This document shows, piece by piece, positions 8,511 to 14,803 of a stretch of DNA of 64,000 bases. The translations under genes and the position numbers were made by a program. The stretch is from Paenibacillus cymbidii (lineage in GTDB: Bacteria; Bacillota; Bacilli; Paenibacillales; NBRC-103111): the NCBI RefSeq assembly GCF_004764705.1, contig NZ_SHLX01000040.1, forward strand, positions 1 to 64,000, read 5' to 3'. The notes beneath the pieces were generated by a model. That model had not been told where the DNA came from, did not search any database, and saw nothing but the letters and a program-made list of their open reading frames with translations. Position 1 is the stretch's first letter. Each line of letters starts with the position of its first letter.

Positions 8511-8666
8511 TTATTGGACAGTGTCGTCGCTTGCGGGCGCAGGGGCGTGTTCCGGATCCGACTGCTCGCGCGAATTCGTTTGCTCGACTTTGCAGTCCTC
8601 GCAAATCCAACTGGTGCCAATTTGGCCGCTGCCGTTCATTTTGCCGCATTCCTGGCATGTGATCAC
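8511..8666 (-). CDS. Small zinc-ribbon protein (51 aa), Fnr-box promoter
   Basis: A 51-residue protein with two CxxC knuckles (TCQECGK and ICEDCK), spaced as in a zinc ribbon, and a polar, probably disordered tail (SREQSDPEHAPAPAS). The start is taken as GTG at 8666 because AAAGGAGG lies eight bases upstream and the ribbon begins immediately; an ATG at 8693 in the same frame has no ribosome site and would lie upstream of it. It has its own promoter and terminator. The promoter carries a perfect Fnr-type palindrome at about -42.5, so expression under oxygen limitation is inferred. Its function is unknown; it could bind zinc or another metal, or act as a small adaptor. It is not the SR1P peptide of Bacillus as far as can be judged. 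Confidence 0.75.
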   Translation of the reverse strand: MITCQECGKMNGSGQIGTSWICEDCKVEQTNSREQSDPEHAPAPASDDTVQ

Positions 8667-8684
8667 GTCGATCGCCTCCTTTCC

Positions 8685-8735
8685 TTCCCCCATTGTAAGC
8701 GCGCGCTTCCGCGGCCGGCTGTGACATTTATCACA
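8685..8735 (-). promoter_or_regulatory. Fnr box and class II promoter of the zinc-ribbon gene
   Basis: A perfect palindrome TGTGA-N6-TCACA (8720-8735, flanked by GC on both sides) is followed on the minus strand, after exactly 22 bases, by a -10 hexamer TACAAT (8692-8697). The implied start near 8685 places the box centre at about -42.5. The same box lies about 105 bp upstream of fnr on the other strand and might also affect it. Confidence 0.8.
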
Positions 8736-8840
8736 GCGCGACAGGGAATTCCCTCCCGCAAATTCAGGTCATTCCCCGATAGGAAAACGACCTGCCTTCC
8801 ACTAAGATAGAAACAAGGAAACGCAAGGGGGCGGCTGAAC

Positions 8841-9557
8841 GTGACGAACGCAAATAGCGAAGCGGTACAGACGGGAATTGCTGCATTTTTTTCGGAGGAT
8901 AATATGGAGCGGCTCTACAGCGTCATGTATGCCAAATCGGCCAAGGCGGGAACCCGATTGTATTGGGAAGAAGATACGGCGGACAAACTGTATTATGTCA
9001 AAAAAGGCCAGGTGCGCATCTCCAAAACGGTGGACAACGGCCGCACCCTGACCCTGTATATCCACAAGGCCGGAGACTTGTTCGGGCAGATCGATCCGTT
9101 CCGCAATTCCGCGCAAATTTTTACCGCCGAAGTGATCGAGGACAGCGAAATCGGCGTCATCCAGCAGAAGGACCTGGAAGTGCTGCTCTGGCAGCATGGA
9201 GATCTGGCGATCGAATTTATGAAATGGATGGGGCTCATGCACCGGATGACGCAGTCCAAATTCCGCGACCTGCTCATGTTCGGCAAACCGGGCGCGCTTT
9301 GTTCGCTGCTGATTCGCCTGAGCAACACGTACGGCGTGCCCGAAGGCGACGCCGTGCGGATCGACTGCAAAATCACCAACGGCGAAATGGCCGACATGAT
9401 CGGCACCACCCGCGAAAGCGTCAACCGGATGCTGGGCGACATGAGGAAGGACAACGTCATTTCGCTGCAGGACGGCACGATCACGGTGAAAAATATCGCC
9501 TACTTGCGCGATGTATGCAGCTGCGAAAATTGCCCGAAAGAAATATGCCGGATGTAG
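8841..9557 (+). CDS. fnr: Fnr/Crp-family oxygen-sensing regulator
   Basis: A 238-residue transcription factor. An N-terminal cyclic-nucleotide-binding-like sensor (about 25-125), a dimer helix and a C-terminal winged helix-turn-helix (about 170-220, recognition region TTRESVNRML) are visible. The C-terminus ends CSCENCPKEICRM: Cys228-x2-Cys231-x4-Cys236 matches the [4Fe-4S] ligand pattern of Bacillus subtilis Fnr, which unlike E. coli FNR carries its cluster at the C-terminus. This makes oxygen sensing likely. GTG at 8841 follows AAGGGGG by nine bases. Three Fnr-type boxes lie within 1.4 kb upstream, serving cbaDBA, the mobA-like gene and the zinc-ribbon gene. A hairpin overlapping the stop codon probably ends transcription. 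Confidence 0.9.
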   Translation: MTNANSEAVQTGIAAFFSEDNMERLYSVMYAKSAKAGTRLYWEEDTADKLYYVKKGQVRISKTVDNGRTLTLYIHKAGDLFGQIDPFRNSAQIFTAEVIEDSEIGVIQQKDLEVLLWQHGDLAIEFMKWMGLMHRMTQSKFRDLLMFGKPGALCSLLIRLSNTYGVPEGDAVRIDCKITNGEMADMIGTTRESVNRMLGDMRKDNVISLQDGTITVKNIAYLRDVCSCENCPKEICRM

Positions 9558-9580
9558 AACGTGTCTACACCCGGCTTCTT
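9547..9580 (+). terminator. Terminator overlapping the fnr stop codon
   Basis: GCCGG-A-TGTAG (9547-9557) pairs with CTACA-C-CCGGC (9565-9575), followed by TTCTT. The stop codon TAG at 9555-9557 lies inside the stem. Confidence 0.65.
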
Positions 9581-9596
9581 CTCGTTGTGTCGGAGG

Positions 9597-10406
9597 TTAA
9601 AGCGGCAAATCTCTGCGGCGGAACAGCGCGACGGCCAGCGCAAACGAAGCGAGCCCGATCGCGGCAAGCGCAACGAACGGCAGCGCCAGATGTGCGGTCC
9701 CGTTCACGATTTCTCCCGGCCGGTACAGCGCAAAAATCGACACGTCGCGCAGCCAGTCGAGCTTGTCGCTCAGCTTACCTAGAAGGTCGAGGCTGAAGAA
9801 GCCGAACGTGATCGCCCCGGAAACACCCATCGCCTTCTTCTCGTCGTTCGCAAGCGACGACACCAGAAACGAAATGCCGCCCACCGCAAAAAACAGCAGA
9901 AACGCCGCCGCGTTCATCACCAGGAATCGCCCCATGTCGAACGGAAATTTGTCGCCGAGGAACCACATTTTCCCGAGCGCGCCGGCGGCAATCGTCACCG
10001 CGAAGATGAGCAGCAAACCGGAGGCGAGCACCGCCGCCTGCGAAACGGCAACTTTGGCCCGCGTCGTACGGGTGGACAGCAAATACGCCATCGAGCCCTG
10101 ATCGACCAGCTTCGCCATCAGCTGCGTCGACAGCTGCACGCAGACGATCGCAAGGATCAGCACAAGAATCAGTCCGTAATATTCCCCCGAAATAAACGCT
10201 TCCGCCGTGCCGTAGCCGTTCAGCCCGAACGCCCGGCCGACTCCCGCCGGCATCGAATTCACGATATCGTCGATCGCTTTCACATTGTCCGCGATGCCGG
10301 GATACAGCCACAACATGAGCAGGATGTAAAAGGCCGAACCGAACGCATAATTGAGGAAACCTTTCAAATAGACGCTCATCATTTGCCTGTACAGCGTGGC
10401 GTTCAT
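9597..10406 (-). CDS. ABC-2 type transporter permease
   Basis: A 269-residue integral membrane protein with about six hydrophobic helices (first at about 17-35, last near 240-260), typical of ABC-2 exporter permeases. Its ATG overlaps the stop of the ATPase gene by four bases, so the two are co-translated and form one transporter. The substrate is unknown. The divergent TetR regulator and twin operator sites suggest induction by a small toxic ligand such as a drug or antimicrobial; that is inference. Confidence 0.85.
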   Translation of the reverse strand: MNATLYRQMMSVYLKGFLNYAFGSAFYILLMLWLYPGIADNVKAIDDIVNSMPAGVGRAFGLNGYGTAEAFISGEYYGLILVLILAIVCVQLSTQLMAKLVDQGSMAYLLSTRTTRAKVAVSQAAVLASGLLLIFAVTIAAGALGKMWFLGDKFPFDMGRFLVMNAAAFLLFFAVGGISFLVSSLANDEKKAMGVSGAITFGFFSLDLLGKLSDKLDWLRDVSIFALYRPGEIVNGTAHLALPFVALAAIGLASFALAVALFRRRDLPL

Positions 10407-11290
10407 CGGACCGTCTCCTTCCGGTCATAATAGTTCATGAAGACGTCCTCCAGATTTTGCGTCGTTTGATCGATGCTGTGCACGTCGAAGCGTGCCGCCT
10501 CGCGAACGAACTGGTCGTAATTGCCCTGGATCGCAACCTTGACCCGATTGCCCGCCTGCGACTCGACTTGCAGCCCGGCGCGCGCGAATGCCGCGGCGTC
10601 CTGCTCGCGGTAGAACGTCACCTCGAACAGCTTGCGCTGCATCTGCTGCAGCTCGTGTATGTCCTTGACGGCGACGATGACGCCGTCCTTGATGATTGCC
10701 GCGCGGTCGCACGTGCGTTCGATCTCCGGAAAGCTGTGCGACGACATAAGAAACGTCGTTCCTTTGGCCTTCTCTTCAAGCACGATGTCGATGAACACCT
10801 TCTGCATCAGCGGGTCGAGCCCCGAGGTCGGTTCGTCGAGGATGACCACTTCCGGGTCGTGCATGAAGGCGGCAACGATGCCGACCTTCTGTTTCATACC
10901 TTTGGACATTTTGCGGATCGGCGTGCCGGCGTCGAACTGCAGCCGCTCGACCAGCCGCTTCATCTTCGTGCGGTCCTTCACTCCTTGCATCGCGGCCATG
11001 AAGCCGAGAAACGACTTGCCGGTCATGCCGTCGAAGAAGGCAATTTCCCCCGGCAAGTATCCGACGTAGGCCTGGACTTTCCCCTGCTCCTTCCACGTAT
11101 CCAGACCGCCTATGCTCACCTGCCCGCGATCCGGCCGCATGAATCCCATGATGTGGCGGATCGTGGTCGACTTGCCGGCCCCGTTCGGCCCGAGGAAACC
11201 GAATACTTCCCCTTTGTTCACCGCGAACGACACGTCGAAAATGCCTTTGCCGCTGGAAAATGTTTTCGTAAGACGGTCGACGATCAACAT
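10403..11290 (-). CDS. ABC transporter ATP-binding protein
   Basis: A 295-residue ATPase. Walker A GPNGAGKST (34-42), a degenerate signature (SKGMKQK), Walker B VVILDEPTSGLDP and a C-terminal regulatory extension (about 220-295) of the CcmA/drug-exporter type are visible. It energises the permease encoded by the overlapping downstream gene. The start is preceded by CGGAGGTG. The gene is divergent from a TetR regulator across a 139-bp spacer holding two matching operator-like repeats. Confidence 0.92.
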   Translation of the reverse strand: MLIVDRLTKTFSSGKGIFDVSFAVNKGEVFGFLGPNGAGKSTTIRHIMGFMRPDRGQVSIGGLDTWKEQGKVQAYVGYLPGEIAFFDGMTGKSFLGFMAAMQGVKDRTKMKRLVERLQFDAGTPIRKMSKGMKQKVGIVAAFMHDPEVVILDEPTSGLDPLMQKVFIDIVLEEKAKGTTFLMSSHSFPEIERTCDRAAIIKDGVIVAVKDIHELQQMQRKLFEVTFYREQDAAAFARAGLQVESQAGNRVKVAIQGNYDQFVREAARFDVHSIDQTTQNLEDVFMNYYDRKETVR

Positions 11291-11312
11291 CCCGGCACCT
11301 CCGCATAAAGAA

Positions 11313-11410
11313 ATGAACTCTTATGACGACCATATTTCATATGTTATAATATACCTATGCCAACAAGGCGTCAATCATTTTATGAACTATTGGCGTGTAA
11401 ATATTTCATA
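11313..11410. promoter_or_regulatory. Twin TetR operator candidates and divergent promoter region
   Basis: Two 29-bp direct repeats, 11313-11341 and 11382-11410, each read ATGAACT-N-TT-N9-ATATTTCATA; the outer parts (ATGAA...TTCAT) also form an inverted repeat. The first covers a rightward promoter: -35 TTATGA (11321), 18-bp spacer, -10 TATAAT (11345-11350). Binding of the adjacent TetR protein to both would shut its own gene and the leftward ABC operon. Confidence 0.7.
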
Positions 11411-11429
11411 AAAATTGCAGGAGGCCGCG

Positions 11430-12023
11430 ATGAACGGTTTCGAAAAACGCGCGCTGCGCATCAAAGAGAAGATTCGGGCGACAACGCTCGAGATGATGCG
11501 CATATCGGATCCGGCCGGGATGCGGATCGCCGATATCGCCAAAAACGCCGGGGTTTCGCAGGTGACGATCTACAATTATTTCGGGAGCAAGGAAGCGCTG
11601 GTCCGCGACGTATTCAAAGGCTATATTGATCAGGCAGTCGCCGAATTCGAAGCGTTTTTGAATGACGGCCACACGGTCAAGGAGAAAATCGCCCACATCC
11701 TGTCGCTGGAGAAAACGACGTACCACGATTTTCCTCCCGGCATGATCCGCCAGTTGGTCGGCCAGGACCCGGAGCTGCGCGACTACATCGACATGTTGTA
11801 CAAGGAGCGGGCGATTCCGCTTACGGTGCGCATCATCGAAGAAGGCAAGGCAAGCGGCGAAATTTCCGCTGCCGTTTCCGTCGAAAGCGTGTTGACGATG
11901 ATGCGGCTGTACATGGGCCAATACGAGACCCTGCTCGAAATCGCGCAGGCTTCCGACCATATGGACGAGCTGCTGGAAGGGTTGGTGCATCTGTTTTTTT
12001 ACGGGATTTGCGGGAAGCCGTGA
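11430..12023 (+). CDS. TetR/AcrR family transcriptional regulator
   Basis: A 197-residue repressor. The N-terminal helix-turn-helix is clear (MRIADIAKNAGVSQVTIYNY, about 28-47) and is followed by a helical ligand-binding domain. ATG at 11430 is preferred over an upstream TTG at 11415 because AGGAGG sits five bases before it. It is divergent from the ABC exporter genes, and two 29-bp repeats in the shared promoter region are its likely operators. The ligand is unknown. Control of the ABC exporter is inferred from position. Confidence 0.9.
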   Translation: MNGFEKRALRIKEKIRATTLEMMRISDPAGMRIADIAKNAGVSQVTIYNYFGSKEALVRDVFKGYIDQAVAEFEAFLNDGHTVKEKIAHILSLEKTTYHDFPPGMIRQLVGQDPELRDYIDMLYKERAIPLTVRIIEEGKASGEISAAVSVESVLTMMRLYMGQYETLLEIAQASDHMDELLEGLVHLFFYGICGKP

Positions 12024-12058
12024 AACAAATGAAATGAAAGGTGAAGGTGGGAAGAACG

Positions 12059-12502
12059 ATGGAGATCGTCTATCGCAAGGCGTTGGCGGAAGATCTTGCA
12101 GCCGTCTTCGGGCTGCTCCGGCAGTTATGGCCGCATCAACCGCTCCATCTTGCGGAAACGGGCAGCGTCTATAGCCGCTGCTTATCCTCGGACAGCGACC
12201 ATATGATTTGTGCAGAAGACGGGACCGGCCGAGTCGTCGGCTTCGGCAGCCTCGTCGTCAAAAACAGCTTCTGGCAGCAATCGTTCGTCGGCTACGTGAC
12301 GACGCTTGTCGTCGATGAAGCCTGCCGCGGTCGCGGCATCGGCAAAGGACTGCTCGACGAACTGACCGCCGTTGCCGCTCGGGAAGGCTGCCGCCGCATC
12401 GAGCTCGACTCCGGCTTCCATCGCGAACAGGCGCACTTGTTCTACGAGCATCTGCAATTCGAGAAACGCGCGCTGCTGTTTTCCAAACGAATCGAACCGT
12501 AA
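12059..12502 (+). CDS. GNAT family N-acetyltransferase
   Basis: A 147-residue single-domain acetyltransferase. The acetyl-CoA loop is the R-G-R-G-I-G-K-G segment (about 88-95), after the beta strand YVTTLVVDEACR. The C-terminal F-Y-E-H-L-Q-F strand-helix element is typical of the family. The substrate cannot be told. The start at ATG 12059 is chosen because GGTGGGAAG precedes it; GTG 12041 in frame is an alternative. It lies 35 bp behind the TetR gene and 13 bp before a damaged HAD gene, so the three may share transcription. Confidence 0.85.
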   Translation: MEIVYRKALAEDLAAVFGLLRQLWPHQPLHLAETGSVYSRCLSSDSDHMICAEDGTGRVVGFGSLVVKNSFWQQSFVGYVTTLVVDEACRGRGIGKGLLDELTAVAAREGCRRIELDSGFHREQAHLFYEHLQFEKRALLFSKRIEP

Positions 12503-12515
12503 CCGGGAGGACAAG

Positions 12516-12842
12516 ATGAACGAACGGCTGCCGCAGCCCAAAGCGCTGCTAATCGACATGGACGATACTATTATCGCTTACGAGCACGGCTTCGATGTTA
12601 ACGCCTGCTGGAGAAAGGTTTGCGGCGAGCATCTTGCGCCGGAGGAAGCGCGTCTCGACGAGGCGGTCGCGGGGATGATCGGCGACAACTTCGAATGGGA
12701 AATTGCCGCGCCCGCAAGGCTCGGCGTCCATGGCGTCTGGGTCAACCCCGCCGGCAAGTCGGCGCCGGACCCCGGCGTGCCGCATCGTTCGATCGTTTCG
12801 CTGCGCGACTTGGTCGACGTGCTGCCGGGCATTGTCGGTTAA
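12516..12842 (+). pseudogene. HAD-family hydrolase with in-frame deletion of the catalytic core
   Basis: 108 residues, where HAD phosphatases of this type have roughly 220-250. Motif I is present (DMDDT, 14-18) and so is motif IV (GDNFEWEIAAP, about 57-67), followed by the usual C-terminal VWVNP segment. The middle, which should carry motif II (Ser/Thr), the cap and motif III (Lys), is missing: residues near 50 jump straight from the cap helix into motif IV. The frame is kept, so a short protein could still be made, but it should be catalytically dead. GGGAGG precedes the ATG. It converges with chrA eight bases downstream. Confidence 0.75.
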
Positions 12843-12850
12843 GCCGGGCC

Positions 12851-14074
12851 TTACAGCCAGGCGGCTGCGGTGCCGCAGAGCAAACCGGCCAGCACGACGG
12901 TCCACGGCGGCAGCTTCCAGAATTCGAGCATGACGAACAGCAGCACGGCGACGGCGCAATCGGCCGGCGCCAGAATCGCCGTTGTCCACAGCGGATCGTA
13001 CAGCGCCGCCAGCAGGATGCCGACGACCGCCGCATTGATGCCGGTCAGTGCGCCTTGCACGCCGGCATTCGCGCGCAGGCCGTTCCAGAACGGCAGCGTG
13101 CCGGCCACGAGCAAATAAGCGGGCAGGAAAATAGCCGCAATCGCGAGCAGTCCGCCGGACCAGCCGCTCATCATCGCGCCGAGGTAGCCGGCGAACGTCG
13201 ACAGCGGCCCCGGCAGCGCTTGCGCGGCGCCGTAACCGGCGAGAAAATCGGCCTGTGACACAAGCCCGGACGGCACGAACTCGCGTTCAAGCAGCGGCAG
13301 CATCACATGGCCGCCGCCGAAGATGAGCGCGCCCGTCCGGTAGAAGCTGTCGGCAAGCGCGAGCCACGCCGGGCCGCCGAACGAGCGCAGCAGCGGCAGC
13401 CCGAGCAGCAGCGCGAAGAACAGCGCCAGGCAGACGGCGCCGAAGCCGCGGCCGACCGGCACCCGCAGCGCCGGAAGCGCGGGACTGGCAACGCGGCGAT
13501 ACAGCAGCAGGCCGGTTGCCCCGGCCGCCGCAAGCAGCGCCAGTTGGCCGACGGCCGCATGCCACAGCAGCGAACCGGCGCATACGGCGACGGCGATTGT
13601 CGCCCGGGTGCGGTCCGGAGCGAGCTTGCGCCCCATGCCGAGCACGGCTTGCGCAACGATGGCCACGGCCACGATTTTCAGGCCGTGCACCGCGCCGGCT
13701 TGGGCGATGTCAAAGCTTTGCAGCACATAAGCGAACAGGATCATCAATACGGCGGACGGCAGCGTAAATCCGAGCCAGGCGAGCAAGCCGCCCCGAACGC
13801 CGCCGCGCAGCATGCCGATACCGATGCCGACCTGGCTGCTCGCCGGGCCGGGGAGAAACTGGCACAAGGCGACAAGGTCGGCGTAGGTGCGCTCGTCCAG
13901 CCATCGGCGCCGGCGGATGTATTCGTTGTGAAAGTAGCCGAGATGCGCGATCGGCCCGCCGAACGAGGTCAGCCCCAATTTGGCCGATACGGCGAGTATT
14001 TCCAGGCCGCTTGTTCCTCCCGTGCCGGTTTCCGGCTGCGGCGCTTCTGTTTGCGTTTGCGAATCCGCTTGCAT
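12851..14074 (-). CDS. chrA: Chromate transporter, two-domain ChrA
   Basis: A 407-residue membrane protein of the CHR superfamily in its long form, with two homologous halves of about six helices each. The N-terminal half carries the family motifs FGGPIAHLGYF (about 39-49) and LPGPASSQ. The second half repeats the pattern as FGGGHVMLPLLE and LPGPLSTFAGYLG. ChrA proteins export chromate and are often annotated generally as chromate/sulfate-type transporters. GGAGAGGGG precedes the ATG. A promoter with 17-bp spacing lies 32 bp upstream. Confidence 0.9.
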   Translation of the reverse strand: MQADSQTQTEAPQPETGTGGTSGLEILAVSAKLGLTSFGGPIAHLGYFHNEYIRRRRWLDERTYADLVALCQFLPGPASSQVGIGIGMLRGGVRGGLLAWLGFTLPSAVLMILFAYVLQSFDIAQAGAVHGLKIVAVAIVAQAVLGMGRKLAPDRTRATIAVAVCAGSLLWHAAVGQLALLAAAGATGLLLYRRVASPALPALRVPVGRGFGAVCLALFFALLLGLPLLRSFGGPAWLALADSFYRTGALIFGGGHVMLPLLEREFVPSGLVSQADFLAGYGAAQALPGPLSTFAGYLGAMMSGWSGGLLAIAAIFLPAYLLVAGTLPFWNGLRANAGVQGALTGINAAVVGILLAALYDPLWTTAILAPADCAVAVLLFVMLEFWKLPPWTVVLAGLLCGTAAAWL

Positions 14075-14105
14075 GGCTGATCCCCTCTCCGTTTCTTTTC
14101 GGCGA

Positions 14106-14134
14106 TTTATACGGTTAATCCACTGCTATGTTGA
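14106..14134 (-). promoter_or_regulatory. Probable chrA promoter
   Basis: On the minus strand TCAACA (14129-14134), a 17-bp spacer and TATAAA (14106-14111), placed 32 bp before the chrA start codon. Confidence 0.5.
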
Positions 14135-14160
14135 CGCTACCCGGCCGGCACCTGTTAGGC

Positions 14161-14200
14161 GCAAAGAGGCAATCTTCCCCCCGGAAGATTGCCTCTTTGC
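14161..14200. terminator. Perfect 18-bp hairpin behind nikR
   Basis: GCAAAGAGGCAATCTTCC (14161-14178) and its exact complement (14183-14200) flank a CCCC loop. No T-run follows on either strand, so it may end nikR transcription by stem strength alone or protect a 3' end. Confidence 0.6.
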
Positions 14201-14204
14201 TGCG

Positions 14205-14696
14205 CTATTGCTCGTGCGTATGGTCATGCCCATGCGCGCTCTCATGCGTATGCTCATGACCGTGCGCCTGGCCATGCTCGTCCGCATACGTGACGGACAG
14301 CTCCGCATACGTGACGCCCTTCAGCACCTGGATTTGCTGCAGCAGCTCGCGAAGCCCGGCCAGCTTGCCGCGCACGACAATCACCTCGAGGCACTGCGCA
14401 TGGTTCAGATGCACATGCATCGTCGAGATGATCGCATGATGGTGCTGATGCTGCAGTTCGGTCAACACCAAGGGCAGCTCGCTGACATGATGGTCGTATA
14501 CCATCACGATCGTGCCGGCGACAAGCGCCTCCGGGTTCATCCGCGTCGGCTCGAGCATCGCCTTGCGGGCCATGTCGCGAATCGCCTCGGAGCGGTTCGT
14601 GTAGCCCTGTTCCTCGATATAGCGGTCGAACTGATCGATAAGCGCACCCGGGAACGACACGCCGAAACGTGTCAGTTCGACTTTATTGTCTGCCAT
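14205..14696 (-). CDS. nikR: NikR-type nickel-responsive regulator with His-rich tail
   Basis: A 163-residue metalloregulator. The N-terminal ribbon-helix-helix (1-50, LTRFGVSFPGALIDQFD) binds DNA and the C-terminal ACT-like domain (about 58-138) binds nickel. Expected ligands are present: His83, His94, His96 and Cys102 in the spacing H-x10-H-x-H-x5-C of E. coli NikR. A tail of about 23 residues (141-163) contains eight histidines (HGHEHTHESAHGHDHTHEQ), an unusual extra metal-binding feature. No nickel transporter is adjacent; the downstream neighbour is chrA. A 16-bp palindrome 26 bp upstream of the start is a candidate operator for autoregulation. Confidence 0.88.
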   Translation of the reverse strand: MADNKVELTRFGVSFPGALIDQFDRYIEEQGYTNRSEAIRDMARKAMLEPTRMNPEALVAGTIVMVYDHHVSELPLVLTELQHQHHHAIISTMHVHLNHAQCLEVIVVRGKLAGLRELLQQIQVLKGVTYAELSVTYADEHGQAHGHEHTHESAHGHDHTHEQ

Positions 14697-14721
14697 GCTT
14701 CCACCCGTTCCTGCTAGAGGT

Positions 14722-14737
14722 TATGCTCCACAGCATA
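14722..14737. promoter_or_regulatory. Palindrome upstream of nikR
   Basis: TATGCT-CCAC-AGCATA, a perfect inverted repeat 26 bp before the nikR start codon. It differs in spacing from the E. coli NikR site (GTATGA-N16-TCATAC), so it is only a candidate operator. Confidence 0.4.
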
Positions 14738-14760
14738 CCACAGCGAGGCACAAATGGGAA

Positions 14761-14782
14761 CCGGAGCCGTCGCCGGCTCCGG
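14761..14782 (-). terminator. Hairpin behind uxaB
   Basis: CCGGAGCC (14761-14768) and GGCTCCGG (14775-14782) form an 8-bp GC-rich stem 22 bp after the uxaB stop. The T-run is weak. Confidence 0.5.
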
Positions 14783-14803
14783 ATGCAACAACAATCGTTT
14801 CGC

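Noticed and set aside
8720..8840. Direct Fnr activation of fnr itself from the shared box
   Set aside because: No -10 hexamer lies 22 bases beyond the box on the plus strand; the nearest candidate (TAAGAT at 8803) is too far for class II activation.
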